DNA of 64,000 nt, taken from assembly GCA_947474715.1 (NCBI GenBank), contig CANJJT010000009.1:1-64000 (forward strand), read 5' to 3'. Below, one piece after another: positions 35,431 to 44,851 of the stretch. The notes under the pieces were generated by a model. That model saw only the letters and a program-made list of their open reading frames with translations, was not told the origin of the DNA and did no database searches. The stretch is from CAIYPG01 sp903864555. Its GTDB lineage: Bacteria > Pseudomonadota > Gammaproteobacteria > Burkholderiales > SG8-39. The position numbers and the translations under genes are program-made. Within the stretch, counting starts at the first letter, position 1. The number at the start of each line of letters is the position of its first letter.

Positions 35431-36405
35431 TTACTCTTCGATCTTGATGCCGTTATCGCGCACCACTTTCGCCCAGCGCTCGGACTCGGAGCGGATCAGT
35501 GCGCCAAATTGCGCCGGCGTGCCGCCCACCGGTGATGCACCGGCCGATTCCAGGCCGCTCGCCACGTCGGGCATTTTTGCAATGCGTGCCAGTGAACTGG
35601 ACAGACGCTCGATCACGGCAGGCGGTGTCTTGGCGGGGGCGACGACACCCAGCCAGTTGGCGAAGTCGAACCCGGGCAAGCCACGCTCGTGCGGAGAAGG
35701 CAGGTTCGGGAAGAGCGAGGAACGCTCCCTGCCCAGCACGGCCAGGAGCTTCAGCTTGCCTGCCTTGATGGGCGGCACCGAGGCGGAGAGAAACTGCAGG
35801 CCCACATCGAGCCGGTCGCCCATGAGGTCGAGGGTGATGCCCGCTGTGCCCTTGTAATGCACGAAGGTGATCTTGCCGTCGATCATGCCGTTCATCCACG
35901 CCCCCACCAGGTGGGTGATGCTGCCCGCGCCGGCCGTGCCCCAGGTCAGCTTGCCCGGATTGGCCTTCACATAGGACACGTACTCACCGAAATCCTTGGC
36001 CGGGAAGGAGGGCCGCGCCAGCATGGACTGCGGTTGCGCGCTCATCTGCGACAAAGGAGCGAAGTCCCGGATGGAATCCACATCCAGGTTGGGATAAAGG
36101 GAGTTGATGGTGGTGAAGGTGCCGGTCACCGTGAGGATGGTGTAGCCATCGGGCGCAGCCTTGCCGACGTGGCGCGTGCCGATGGTGGTACCGGCACCCG
36201 GCTTGTAATCAGTAACGAACTGCTGCCCCAGCATGGTGGAGAGTTTTCCCGAATAGATGCGCGCCTCGGCATCGGTAGGCCCGCCGGCGGCAAAGGGCAC
36301 GATGACGGTGACCGGCTTGGAAGGATAGGTCGACGTGCCTTGTGCGAGGGCCAGCAGCGGCGCTGCAGCCAGCCCGGCGGCCAGTGTGATTCGAGACACC
36401 TTCAT
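35431..36405 (-). CDS. Bug-family periplasmic binding protein
   Basis: 324 residues, signal peptide ending at LLALAQ (about residue 22), then YPSKPVTVIVPFAAGGPTDAEAR with the canonical GG-x-x-D ligand loop and PGAGTTIG second loop. It binds a small carboxylate, probably the substrate or product of the adjoining MmgE/PrpD and CoA-transferase. AAGGAGGATTCC is an excellent ribosome binding site. There is no TctA/TctB membrane gene nearby. Confidence 0.92.
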   Translation of the reverse strand: MKVSRITLAAGLAAAPLLALAQGTSTYPSKPVTVIVPFAAGGPTDAEARIYSGKLSTMLGQQFVTDYKPGAGTTIGTRHVGKAAPDGYTILTVTGTFTTINSLYPNLDVDSIRDFAPLSQMSAQPQSMLARPSFPAKDFGEYVSYVKANPGKLTWGTAGAGSITHLVGAWMNGMIDGKITFVHYKGTAGITLDLMGDRLDVGLQFLSASVPPIKAGKLKLLAVLGRERSSLFPNLPSPHERGLPGFDFANWLGVVAPAKTPPAVIERLSSSLARIAKMPDVASGLESAGASPVGGTPAQFGALIRSESERWAKVVRDNGIKIEE

Positions 36406-36462
36406 GGAATCCTCCTTATTGAATGATCGAATTATTTTTCTTCAGTAGTCTCTGCATATACC

Positions 36463-37305
36463 TCAGACCGCAGCCTGCGCTTCCTTGATCGACACGCGCC
36501 AGTGGATGCGGTCCTCTTCCGGCGGATAGTCGCCAGCGGCCTTGTGGTAGGAGCAGCGGTTGTCCCAAATGACGATGTCGCCCTTTTGCCACTTGTGGGT
36601 GTACTGGGTGCCCTTCGGGATCATGTAGGCGGCCAGTTCATCGATGAGTTCGTTGCTCTCGACCGGGTCCATGCCATCGATGTGGGATATTTTTACGGCA
36701 TCGAAATACAGCACCGGACGGCCGGTCTCGCGGTGCCGTCCGATCAGCGAATGCCGCACCGGCTGGCGCGCACCGAAGTCTTCCTTGGTCAGCAGGGTGT
36801 TGTATTCCTTGCGGCGCCCGCCGTAGATGTAGACGCCATAACGGCCCTCGATGCGCTTGCGCAGCGCCTCGGGCAGTGAATCGTGCGCGGTGTACATGCT
36901 GGCGAAATAGGTGTCACCGCCGTGGCTGGGAATGGCCAGGGCATAAAGCTGGGTCGCCTTGAAGGGCTCTTCATCGTAGTTACCGTCGGTGTGGAAGCCG
37001 CTGGCGCCACGACGATAGATCTTGTTGTTCAGTTGCCCGTCGGGGCCGAACTTGTTGACCCCGAGCAGCGTGATCTCCTCATGGTCAGGATGGCGGGTGC
37101 TCTTCGAGGGATGCTCGGCCAGTCGGCCGAAGCGGCGGCTGTAGGCGAGAAAGTCCTGTGTCGTGAGCGACTGGCCGCGCACGGCGATGACGTTGTGGTC
37201 GAGCCATGCCTGATAGATCCTGCGGAACGCCGCCTCGTCCATCGTCCTCACATCGACATCGGTGATCTCGGCACCGATGCCATCACCCAGACAGCGTATC
37301 TCCAT
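36463..37305 (-). CDS. TauD/TfdA-family 2-oxoglutarate dioxygenase
   Basis: 280 residues. Fe ligands are in GFHTDGNY (HxD) and in SYHKAAGD, with the 2-oxoglutarate Arg in RIHWRVSI. The opening EIRCLGDGIGAEITDVDVR is typical. The family hydroxylates taurine, 2,4-D, alkylsulfates and similar molecules to release sulfite, phenol or aldehydes. The ATG at 37305 follows GGGGGAAGT; an overlapping GTG one codon upstream is less likely. It lies between two Bug genes on the same strand, so a carboxylate or sulfonate substrate is plausible. Confidence 0.88.
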   Translation of the reverse strand: MEIRCLGDGIGAEITDVDVRTMDEAAFRRIYQAWLDHNVIAVRGQSLTTQDFLAYSRRFGRLAEHPSKSTRHPDHEEITLLGVNKFGPDGQLNNKIYRRGASGFHTDGNYDEEPFKATQLYALAIPSHGGDTYFASMYTAHDSLPEALRKRIEGRYGVYIYGGRRKEYNTLLTKEDFGARQPVRHSLIGRHRETGRPVLYFDAVKISHIDGMDPVESNELIDELAAYMIPKGTQYTHKWQKGDIVIWDNRCSYHKAAGDYPPEEDRIHWRVSIKEAQAAV

Positions 37306-37374
37306 CACTTCCCCCGTTTCATGCCGACTGGTGCCGGCGGAGCCATTGCAGCCATGCCCCCTGCCCGCACCTGA

Positions 37375-38397
37375 TTATTGTTCGACCTTGATGTTGGCCG
37401 CCTTGATGATCTTTTCGTAATTGGCCATGTCCGCCTTCATCACGGCACCGAACTCCTCCGATGACGCAGCAAACGGAACGGCACCCTGGTTGAGAATGCT
37501 GTCCCTGACATCGGGCATGGCCAGGATGCGGGCGATCTCGGCGGCATAGCGGTCGGTCATGGGCTTGCCCAATCCGGCCGGTGCCAGGATCCCCTGCCAG
37601 AACGCACCGTTGAAGCCAGCCACCCCACCTTCAGCGAAGGTCGGCACCTGCGGCATGGTCGGCGCACGGTTTGCCCCCGAGATGGCGATGCCACGCAACT
37701 TTCCGGAAGTGACATGCGGTGAGAGGTTGATGGGATTGGAAAACATCAGATCCACCTGACCGCCCAGCACATCGGTCATGGCCGGGCCGCCGCCCTTGTA
37801 GGAAATGTTCTGCATGCGGATGCCGACCATGCTGCTGAACAGCTCTGCCGCCAGGTGGGGCGGGCTGCCGGTGCTCGAGGTGGCGTAGTTGAGGCGTCCC
37901 GGTTTGGATTTCGCCAGTGCAATCAGGTCTTTCAGATTGTTCACGGGCAGGCCGGGATAGGCGGCCACGATGGTCTCCACCTTGTTCATCGGCGCGATGG
38001 GGGTAAAGTCCCTGATCGGGTCATAGCGCACCGGTTGCAGCAGCGGCGCGATGATGTGGGTGCTGGTGACCAGCATGATGGTGTAGCCATCGGGCGCGGC
38101 ACGTGCTACCGCATCGGCACCGATGGTGGTATTGCCTCCGGGCTGGTTGATCACCAGCACCTGCTGGCCCCAGCTTTCCACCAGCTTCTGGCTGAGTATG
38201 CGTGCCGACACGGAGGTGGCGCCGCCCGGTGCATAGGGCAGCACGAAGCGGATGGGCTTGGCGGGGAAACCCTGCAGGTCGGCAGCCATGGCCATGGATG
38301 GCAGCACGGCAAGGCAGAGCCCTGAAACCAGTCTGGCCAGTGCGCCGGAGGCAGGCATGAGATACCCGTTCAGCGCCGGCCCGCACGATGTCGACAT
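37375..38397 (-). CDS. Bug-family periplasmic binding protein
   Basis: 340 residues. A long signal sequence ends near SMAMAAD (about residue 39), then FPAKPIRFVLPYAPGGATSVSAR and PGGNTTIG. The first loop has Ser where Asp is usual (GGATSVSAR). The ATG at 38397 is chosen for GGGAG 8 nt upstream; the ATG at 38358 would give a shorter signal sequence but poorer ribosome binding. It lies 69 bp upstream of the dioxygenase gene. Ligand unknown, probably a small carboxylate. Confidence 0.88.
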   Translation of the reverse strand: MSTSCGPALNGYLMPASGALARLVSGLCLAVLPSMAMAADLQGFPAKPIRFVLPYAPGGATSVSARILSQKLVESWGQQVLVINQPGGNTTIGADAVARAAPDGYTIMLVTSTHIIAPLLQPVRYDPIRDFTPIAPMNKVETIVAAYPGLPVNNLKDLIALAKSKPGRLNYATSSTGSPPHLAAELFSSMVGIRMQNISYKGGGPAMTDVLGGQVDLMFSNPINLSPHVTSGKLRGIAISGANRAPTMPQVPTFAEGGVAGFNGAFWQGILAPAGLGKPMTDRYAAEIARILAMPDVRDSILNQGAVPFAASSEEFGAVMKADMANYEKIIKAANIKVEQ

Positions 38398-38466
38398 GAC
38401 AGCCACTCCCAAAATTTGGAGCGGCGATTCTACAGTCCCCTGCGGTACCGCCTGGGGGTGCGACCG

Positions 38467-39045
38467 CTACAGACCAAACCCCTCCCCCGCGCCCAGCAAG
38501 GTCGCCACCCCCAGAATCGCGAAGATCGCCGCGGCAATCGAATGCACCAGTTTCATCGGGATGCGCCCGGCCAGCCGGTCGCCCATGAACACCGCCGGCA
38601 CGTCGGCGATGAGCATGCCCAGTGTGGTGCCGATCACCACCAGCACCGGTGTGGCGTAGTGCGCCGCCATGGCCACGGTGGCGATCTGGGTCTTGTCGCC
38701 CATCTCGGCGAGGAAGAAGGTGATGAGCGTGGCGCCGAAGACACCGAAGCGCTGCGCCACGTTCGCTTCCTCGTCCTCGATCTTGTCGGGGATCAGCGTC
38801 CAGGCCGCCATGGCGATGAAGGAGATGCCCAGCACCCAGCGCAGCAATTCGGGCGTGATGGTGGCCGTAATCCAGGCTCCGAGCGCACCGGCCAGGCCGT
38901 GGTTGACCAGCGTGGCCACCAGGATGCCCAGAATGATGGGCAGGGGCTTCTTGAAGCGCGCAGCGAGGATGAAGGCGAGCAACTGGGTCTTGTCGCCGAT
39001 TTCGGCCAGGGCCACGACGCCGGTTGAAACGAACAATGATTCCAT
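38467..39045 (-). CDS. GDT1/TMEM165 (UPF0016) family Mn2+ exporter
   Basis: 192 residues, about six membrane helices in two homologous halves, each with the family motif E-x-G-D-K-T-Q (LAEIGDKTQLLAF near residue 16 and LAEMGDKTQIATV near residue 110). Bacterial relatives such as MneA export manganese. The ATG at 39045 begins the first helix; the longer frame only reads through the riboswitch. The yybP-ykoY element directly upstream explains its control: Mn2+ binding should raise expression. Confidence 0.9.
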   Translation of the reverse strand: MESLFVSTGVVALAEIGDKTQLLAFILAARFKKPLPIILGILVATLVNHGLAGALGAWITATITPELLRWVLGISFIAMAAWTLIPDKIEDEEANVAQRFGVFGATLITFFLAEMGDKTQIATVAMAAHYATPVLVVIGTTLGMLIADVPAVFMGDRLAGRIPMKLVHSIAAAIFAILGVATLLGAGEGFGL

Positions 39046-39111
39046 CAGGGACTCCAGGGCCGGAAGGATGACGATCGACTGCCACGCATCCCCGACCCTG
39101 TGGGTCTGTGG

Positions 39112-39215
39112 CAGACAAAGGTCTTGCCAGGCACGCAGCCGCTTGCACCATGGCCTTGCGGCCAAGCATGTTGATGCAAGCCTCTTGCTGGCGAAGAGCG
39201 GCTACTCCCCAATCA
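39112..39215 (-). ncRNA. yybP-ykoY manganese riboswitch
   Basis: Reading the minus strand, the leader contains TTGGGGAGTAGCC, then a hairpin arm, CATCAACATGC, GGCCGCAAGGCC, and GGCAAGACCTTTG. These are the conserved L1 GGGGAGUAGC, L3 UCAACAU and 3' CAAGACC segments of the yybP-ykoY class in the right order. An outer helix of GAUUGGGG with CCUUUGUC is possible. Downstream, CTGCCAC/GTGGCAG with inner GACCC/GGGTC forms a candidate expression-platform hairpin before the exporter start. The class senses Mn2+ and typically controls this exporter family. The remaining sequence to 39362 shows nothing else. Confidence 0.88.
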
Positions 39216-39362
39216 CCAAATCATCATAACAGACGGGCCAGCTCAGCCTTGCCTGGCTGCACCAAGTCCGCCCTGCGCGCACGGCCTGCATGCCACAATA
39301 GCCTCCGTTGAACCGATTTCCCTGGATTCCATGAAAGTTTCCGCCCCGTGATCCCGTTGTCG

Positions 39363-40181
39363 ATGATCCCGCTAGCCCTGCCTTCCGTACTGCGTCGCTG
39401 CCTTTGCATCCTCGGCCTGCTCATCGCCCATGCGCTGCTCCCGGTGCAAGCCGCGCCGGCTGACATCGGCGTGGTGCTGCTGCATGGCAAGTGGGGCACG
39501 CCCAACCAGATGCAAGCGCTCAGCCGTGATCTCGAAGCCAGGGGATACCGAACCAGTACACCCGAGATGACCTGGTCGGGCAAGCGACTGTACGACCGGG
39601 ATTACGCCGCGGCACTGAAGGAGATCGAAACCGCGGTCAGGGACTTGCGCGCCAGGGGCATCAAACGAGTGGTCGTGGCCGGGCAGAGCCTGGGCGCCAA
39701 TGGTGCCGCCGCCTACGCCGCCTCCGGGCTGGACCTGGATGGCCTGGTCCTCATGGCGCCAGGCCACTTTCCCGATCGCGGCATGGGTGGCAAGCCGCTG
39801 CAGGACAGCCTGGAACGGGCACGCGCCATGGTGGCCGCCGGCCAGGGCGAGGCGCCGGGCACCTTCCTCGATTTCAACCAGGGCAGACAAAGGCAATTGA
39901 GCCTGAAGGCAGCGGTGTATGTCTCCTTCTTCGAGCCGGAAGGCCTGGGCGCCATGACCCGCAACGTCCCCCGCTTCGTCAAACCCCTGCCGCTGCTGCT
40001 TGCCATCGGCACGCAGGATGTTTTCCATCCCTATTCCAAGGCCATGTTCGATTCGGCACCGGCGCATCCGCTCAGCCACTATGCCTCGCTGGAGGCTGAC
40101 CACCTGGGACTGCCCAACCTGGTATCTGCGGAAATGCTGAAGTGGCTGGATCGGATCGACAGCCAGGCGGCGCGGCCCTGA
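39363..40181 (+). CDS. exported alpha/beta hydrolase-like protein
   Basis: 272 residues with a hydrophobic signal sequence (about residues 8-31, ending LLPVQAAPA). The hydrolase core includes VVLLHGKWGTPNQM and the nucleophile elbow AGQSLGANG. A late His lies in LEADHLGLPN. It probably acts in the periplasm on esters or similar bonds. The start is uncertain because neither the ATG at 39363 nor the GTG at 39348 has a good ribosome binding site. It converges on the MFS gene at 40205 with a 23-bp gap. Confidence 0.78.
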   Translation: MIPLALPSVLRRCLCILGLLIAHALLPVQAAPADIGVVLLHGKWGTPNQMQALSRDLEARGYRTSTPEMTWSGKRLYDRDYAAALKEIETAVRDLRARGIKRVVVAGQSLGANGAAAYAASGLDLDGLVLMAPGHFPDRGMGGKPLQDSLERARAMVAAGQGEAPGTFLDFNQGRQRQLSLKAAVYVSFFEPEGLGAMTRNVPRFVKPLPLLLAIGTQDVFHPYSKAMFDSAPAHPLSHYASLEADHLGLPNLVSAEMLKWLDRIDSQAARP

Positions 40182-40204
40182 TACCGGGTCTGCCGCCGGC
40201 CCGG

Positions 40205-41395
40205 TCAGAATTGGGGCTGCGCCCGCGCGCCACGCCGCGCGATGGCAAACAGCAGCGCAGCCAGGACGAAACCGGCCACCGGCAGCCATTCCAGTAAAGC
40301 GCGCACCGAGGGCTCGCCATGCAGTTGCAGCGCTACGAGGCCGATGCGCAAGGCCGCCGCCAGCGCCAGCATGGAGAAAAGCCCACCCGAGGCCAGGCCT
40401 TCCCGCCCGCTGCGCCCGAGCGCCAGCGCCGCACCGAAGGCCGCCAGCAGGACGGCCGCCCAGCTCGCCCCCGCGACAAACTGCGCTGTGGCATAAGCCC
40501 CCAGCGTGCCCGACAGGCCGGCCGCCAGCACCGCCACACCGCCCACGGCCGCACCGGCCGTCAACACGCGATACTCGCCCCAGCGGGTGACCGCCAGGCT
40601 GATCGGCAGCACACACAGGTTGAAGCCCACCCAGAACACCGGCATCAGCCATTCCAGGTCGGCCGGTGTGGCATGGCGCAGATAGCCCGGCGCCGAGTTG
40701 AGCGAGAAATGCACCTGGAAGGCCATGCCGGCCAGCGCCATGGCAGCCAGGAATATCGGCAGACCCCCCAGACGTGGCAGCGGTGGTGAAACCGTGGAGG
40801 CCGTGGACACATGGGCCTGCACCTGCCCGGCCAGGTGCCGCTCCGCCCACACCAGCCCCCAGGCCGCCACCGCCACCGCAATCGCGGCCAGTGCGAATGG
40901 CAAGCGGGCATCCACGCCGCGCAAGGCCACGGTGAGATAAGGCGACAGCGCGCCGGCCAGTCCCAGGCCGAACAGCCACAGCGAGGCGATGGCCGGCGTG
41001 TCGGACACCTTCGCATACTTGCCGATCAGCATCAGCGGCGGCGCGCGCAGCGCCGAGGACGTGAGGGTCCACACCAGCGTCACCGCCAGGAACACCACCG
41101 GATTGCCGCCCGGCGCCACCAGCGGCAGGGCGAGAAAGGCCAATGCAGAGACCAAACTTATCAATGCCATCTGCAGGCCCAGCCGCCCCATCACCTTCGA
41201 CACGGCATCGGCACGCGCGCCCATCCACCAGTCGGCCACCAGGAACACCAGCTGGTCGGCCAGCAATATCCACACGATGGCCGATCGGGGCAGACCCGAT
41301 GCCACCGCCAGTTGCGGCAGGAAGATCACATACACCGTCCAGGACAGCGTGAAGAACAACTGCAGCAGCGCAAAGTAGAGGCCGGTACGGAACAT
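40205..41395 (-). CDS. MFS transporter
   Basis: 396 residues with about twelve hydrophobic segments starting at TGLYFALLQLFFTLSWTVYVIFLPQL. Helix 5-6 and central cytoplasmic loop regions fit the major facilitator fold, though classic sugar or drug motifs are weak. The second of two close ATGs (41395) has GAGGA at proper spacing, whereas the first (41401) directly abuts it. The upstream gap (41396-41556) separates it from the divergent SRPBCC gene. Substrate unknown. Confidence 0.82.
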   Translation of the reverse strand: MFRTGLYFALLQLFFTLSWTVYVIFLPQLAVASGLPRSAIVWILLADQLVFLVADWWMGARADAVSKVMGRLGLQMALISLVSALAFLALPLVAPGGNPVVFLAVTLVWTLTSSALRAPPLMLIGKYAKVSDTPAIASLWLFGLGLAGALSPYLTVALRGVDARLPFALAAIAVAVAAWGLVWAERHLAGQVQAHVSTASTVSPPLPRLGGLPIFLAAMALAGMAFQVHFSLNSAPGYLRHATPADLEWLMPVFWVGFNLCVLPISLAVTRWGEYRVLTAGAAVGGVAVLAAGLSGTLGAYATAQFVAGASWAAVLLAAFGAALALGRSGREGLASGGLFSMLALAAALRIGLVALQLHGEPSVRALLEWLPVAGFVLAALLFAIARRGARAQPQF

Positions 41396-41556
41396 GTCCA
41401 TCCTCAAACGGGAAAGAAAAGGCGGGCGAGGCAGTGTAGCGCCTTGGCGTCCCGGCATGGCCCCGGGTGCCAGGAAACGTCCATCGCGCAGGTTACACTC
41501 GCCCCTTCCCCGGCTCGACCCCGATGTCACCTCAGGAAAATGTCAGGACCCACGCC

Positions 41557-42081
41557 ATGCTAATGATTGTGATTGTGATTGGCATCATCGCCATCGCCTT
41601 GCTCGCCACCGCTGCGATGAGCCCGGACCATTTCCGCATCGAGCGCAGCACGCGCGTGGCGGCAGCACCGGGCCAGGCCTACGCGCTGATCAATGATTTC
41701 CGCCACTGGCCGCAATGGTCACCGTGGGAGAACAAGGACCCGGCCATGAAGAAGACGCTGAGCGGCGCTGCCGCTGGTCGTGGCTCCATCTACGAATGGG
41801 AAGGCAACAACCAGGTCGGCAAAGGTCGCATGGAGATCAGCGACAGCGCCCCCGATGCGCGCGTGCTGATCAAACTGGATTTCTACAAGCCCTTCGAGGC
41901 ACACAACACCACTGAGTTCACCATCGCGGCCGATGGCCAGGGCAGCCGCGTCACCTGGGCCATGTATGGACCCCAGCCCTTCATGGCGCGCCTGATGGGC
42001 CTTTTCTTCAGCATGGAGAAGATGGTCGGCCCCGACTTCGAAGCGGGGCTGGCGAAGCTGGCCGCCGCTGCGGAAAAATAA
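41557..42081 (+). CDS. membrane-anchored SRPBCC family protein
   Basis: 174 residues. An N-terminal transmembrane helix (MLMIVIVIGIIAIALLATAA) is followed by a START/polyketide cyclase-like domain: FRIERSTRVAAAPGQAYALINDFRHWPQWSPW, then a GRGSIYEWEGN loop and the long C-terminal helix. Such proteins bind hydrophobic ligands, but activity is unassigned. AGGA is 9 nt before the ATG. It is followed by the enoyl-CoA hydratase gene 98 bp downstream across an A-rich leader. Confidence 0.8.
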   Translation: MLMIVIVIGIIAIALLATAAMSPDHFRIERSTRVAAAPGQAYALINDFRHWPQWSPWENKDPAMKKTLSGAAAGRGSIYEWEGNNQVGKGRMEISDSAPDARVLIKLDFYKPFEAHNTTEFTIAADGQGSRVTWAMYGPQPFMARLMGLFFSMEKMVGPDFEAGLAKLAAAAEK

Positions 42082-42179
42082 TGGCAGGATGACCGGTCCC
42101 GCCTTGCCCGGCGGCGAACACTGAATAACAGACACCGAACAACGAATCACAGAACACCAGAACACAACAGGAGGAAGAC

Positions 42180-42953
42180 ATGCAATTCGAAACCATCCGC
42201 GTCGACATCAAGGACTACATCGCCGTGGTCACCATGGCCAACCCGCCGGTCAATGCCATGAGCCTGCGCATGCAGGCCGAGCTGACCCGCGCCTTCGACA
42301 GCTTCAGCGACCGCGATGAAGTGCGCGTGGTGGTACTCACCGGCGAAGGCAAGACCTTCTGCGCCGGCGCCGACATGAAACACAAGGCGAGCAGCGTGCC
42401 GGAACCCGGTGACCGCTGGGCCGAGCGCCGCAGCTGGCGCGAATGCACCTACTCGGTCATGGAATGCAAGAAGCCGGTGATCTGTGCCATCAACGGCCCC
42501 GCCCTGGGCGCTGGCCTGGGTCTCGTCGCCTCCTGCGACATCCTGATCGCCTCGGAGACGGCGGAACTGCGGCTGCCCGAAATCAACGTCGGGCTGCTGG
42601 GTGGCGCGCGCCGCTCCATGCGCCTGTTCGGCCACTCCAAGGTGCGCCGCATGATGTTCACCGGCCGTGGCGTGAAGGCAGCCGAACTGGACAAGCTCGG
42701 TGTGGTGGAGGCGGTGCTGCCGCCCGACCAGCTCATGGAAGGCGCTATGGAGATCGCCCGCGAGATCGCCGCCAAGAGCCCCGTCGCCATCCGCCTGGCC
42801 AAGCAAGGCGTCAACACCATCGAGGAGATGAGCGTGCGCGACGGCTACCGCTTCGAGCAGGACATGACTGCGGAGCTGAGCCGCTACGAGGATTCGAAAG
42901 AAGCCATGCGCGCCTTCGTCGAGAAGCGCCCGCCGGTGTTCAAGAACCGCTGA
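42180..42953 (+). CDS. enoyl-CoA hydratase/isomerase family protein
   Basis: 257 residues of the crotonase superfamily. The first oxyanion region is FCAGADMKHKA and the second is GPALGAGLGLVASCDI. The Glu positions of classical hydratases are only partly conserved: LPEINVGLLGGARRSMRLF has one Glu. Isomerase, hydrolase or hydratase chemistry are all possible. AGGAGGAAG is a strong ribosome binding site. It is followed by an alpha/beta hydrolase gene 7 bp downstream, indicating an operon. Confidence 0.88.
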   Translation: MQFETIRVDIKDYIAVVTMANPPVNAMSLRMQAELTRAFDSFSDRDEVRVVVLTGEGKTFCAGADMKHKASSVPEPGDRWAERRSWRECTYSVMECKKPVICAINGPALGAGLGLVASCDILIASETAELRLPEINVGLLGGARRSMRLFGHSKVRRMMFTGRGVKAAELDKLGVVEAVLPPDQLMEGAMEIAREIAAKSPVAIRLAKQGVNTIEEMSVRDGYRFEQDMTAELSRYEDSKEAMRAFVEKRPPVFKNR

Positions 42954-42960
42954 GCCAATC

Positions 42961-43809
42961 ATGCTGCACAAGAACAGCGCCGACTTTCCGGAAATCGCCG
43001 CGCTCGAAGCCACCGCGCGCATCCACCGCTCGCACTGCCACGAGGGCGAAATGGTCTGGCGCATATGGGGCCAGGGCACGCCCCTGGTGCTCATGCACGG
43101 GGGCCACGGCTCCTGGCTGCACTGGGTGCACAACATCCCGGCGTTCTCCGATGAGCGCATGGTGCTGGCGCCGGACCTGCCCGGACACGGGGAATCGGCC
43201 CTGCCCGCCGACGAGTTGTCGGCCGATCACAACGCCGAAATCTGCCTCGCCGGCCTGCGTGAAATCATCGGTGACGCGCCCTTCGATACCGTGGGTTTCT
43301 CCTATGGCGGGGTGATAGCCGGGCACACTGCCGCGCTGGCGCAAAGTCAGGCGCGGCACTTCGTGATGGTGGGCACCGGGGGCCTGGGCCTCACCCGCGG
43401 CGACAAGAAGGACATGATCAACTGGAAGCACATGAGCGACCCGGTAGCACGCGTCGCCGCGCACCGCCACAACCTCAATGTGCTCATGCTGCGCGGCGAG
43501 ATCGATGAACTGGCGCTGTACATCCAGTGCACCACCCTGCCGCAGGGCCGGGTTCCCGCCAAAAAGATCGCATTCGACAACACGCTCGCCAGACTGTTGC
43601 CGGTCATGCACGCCCAACCCACCGCCATCTGGGGCGAGCACGACGCCACCGTGGGCAGCTACATGCACGAGCGCGAAGCCATGCTCGGCGCCCTGCCCCG
43701 TCCGGTGCCCATCCACATCATCGAGGCGGTCGGACACTGGGTGCAATACGAAGCGGCCGAAGAATTCAATGCGCTGCTGCGGGAGGTGCTGGCCCAACCG
43801 GGGCATTGA
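42961..43809 (+). CDS. alpha/beta hydrolase
   Basis: 282 residues. The oxyanion segment is LMHGGHGSWLHW, the nucleophile elbow is GFSYGG (Ser near 114), the acid is in WGEHDATVG and the His in AVGHWVQYEAAEEF. The pattern resembles meta-cleavage product hydrolases and thioesterase-like hydrolases. It starts 7 bp after the enoyl-CoA hydratase gene, so it likely hydrolyses a thioester or a C-C bond in the same pathway (inference). It is convergent with the Bug gene at 43901. Confidence 0.85.
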   Translation: MLHKNSADFPEIAALEATARIHRSHCHEGEMVWRIWGQGTPLVLMHGGHGSWLHWVHNIPAFSDERMVLAPDLPGHGESALPADELSADHNAEICLAGLREIIGDAPFDTVGFSYGGVIAGHTAALAQSQARHFVMVGTGGLGLTRGDKKDMINWKHMSDPVARVAAHRHNLNVLMLRGEIDELALYIQCTTLPQGRVPAKKIAFDNTLARLLPVMHAQPTAIWGEHDATVGSYMHEREAMLGALPRPVPIHIIEAVGHWVQYEAAEEFNALLREVLAQPGH

Positions 43810-43900
43810 CCCGGTTCGCAGCGGACACGCCGTCCCATGTCACCATACAGGGACAATCAAAGGTAACGGCTTTCCCGCATCGGGGGCGCCTTCAGGCAGG

Positions 43901-44851
43901 CTACTCCGGCTGGATGCCCGCGATCTTCGCCGCCTGGGCCCAGGTCCGCGACTGGTTCTCCAGCGTCTTCTGCAATTCTTCGGGCTTGTTCGCCAGCACC
44001 ATGAAGCCTGCCTTGGTGCTGGCCTCCCTGGTTTCCGGGCTGTGCATCGCCGCCCACGAATACCGGTAAAGACGGTCGATCAAGGGCTTGGACAACCGGC
44101 CCGGCCCCATCAGGGAGAAATAGGAATTGTCCATGTTCCTGATCCCGAGTTCGGAGAAGGCAGGCACTTCAGGCAGTTCGGGTGCCCGCTTGTCGCCGGT
44201 CACGCCGAGAACCTTCATCTTCCCCGCCTTCGCCTGGGAAACGGCATTACCCAGGTTGGGCCAGGACAATTGCACCTCGTTCCTCAGGGTGGCGAGGATG
44301 TAGTCCGCACCGCTCTTGTAGGCCACCGGCAGGATGTCCAGCTTCAACTGGTTCCTGATCATTTCCGTGTACAGGTAGCCCAGCCCGCTGCCCAGGTGCC
44401 CGTAGGAAAGCTTGCCCGGATTGGCACGCGCATGGGCCACCATTTCCCCGAAGTTCTTCCAGGGCGCATCCGCGGGTGAGCCCAGGGCAGCCGCGTATTC
44501 GACCAGAGCGGAAATGGCGGTCAGGTCGGTCAGCGGATCGAAGGGCACGCTGCGGTTGAACAACCTGACGCTGGCGAGGTTGGACGCGCCCATCAGCAGG
44601 AGATAGCCGTCGGGTTCGGCCTTCGCGACGAAATCCATGCCTGACAGTCCCCCGCCTCCCGGCCGGTTGTCCACCAGCACGGGTTGCTTTACTTCCTTGG
44701 CCAGCCCGGGGGAGAAAATCCGCGCGAGGACATCAGAGCCGCCTCCAGGAGAAGTCGGAACGATGATGCGAATCGGTTTTGAGGGAAATTCCTGTGCCTG
44801 CACGGACTGCATCAGGACACCTGCAATAACCAGGGAAAACATGAACTTCAT
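43901..44851 (-). CDS. Bug-family periplasmic binding protein
   Basis: 316 residues, signal peptide ending at QSVQAQ (about residue 20), then FPSKPIRIIVPTSPGGGSDVLAR and the second loop PGGGGLSG. The canonical GG-x-x-D loop is present. Its ATG overlaps the stop of the GntR gene (ATGA), coupling receptor and regulator translation. It is probably the partner receptor of the carboxylate sensed or degraded by the CoA-synthetase/CoA-transferase genes upstream. Confidence 0.92.
   Translation of the reverse strand: MKFMFSLVIAGVLMQSVQAQEFPSKPIRIIVPTSPGGGSDVLARIFSPGLAKEVKQPVLVDNRPGGGGLSGMDFVAKAEPDGYLLLMGASNLASVRLFNRSVPFDPLTDLTAISALVEYAAALGSPADAPWKNFGEMVAHARANPGKLSYGHLGSGLGYLYTEMIRNQLKLDILPVAYKSGADYILATLRNEVQLSWPNLGNAVSQAKAGKMKVLGVTGDKRAPELPEVPAFSELGIRNMDNSYFSLMGPGRLSKPLIDRLYRYSWAAMHSPETREASTKAGFMVLANKPEELQKTLENQSRTWAQAAKIAGIQPE

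Noticed and set aside
38021..39169. 382-codon minus-strand frame spanning the Bug and exporter genes
   Set aside because: It is out of frame with both real genes, crosses the riboswitch and encodes Arg/Gly/His-rich sequence without motifs.
42082..42179. A-rich leader with repeated GAACA-like words before the enoyl-CoA hydratase gene
   Set aside because: Low-complexity spacer; no defined repeat unit, hairpin or promoter could be supported.
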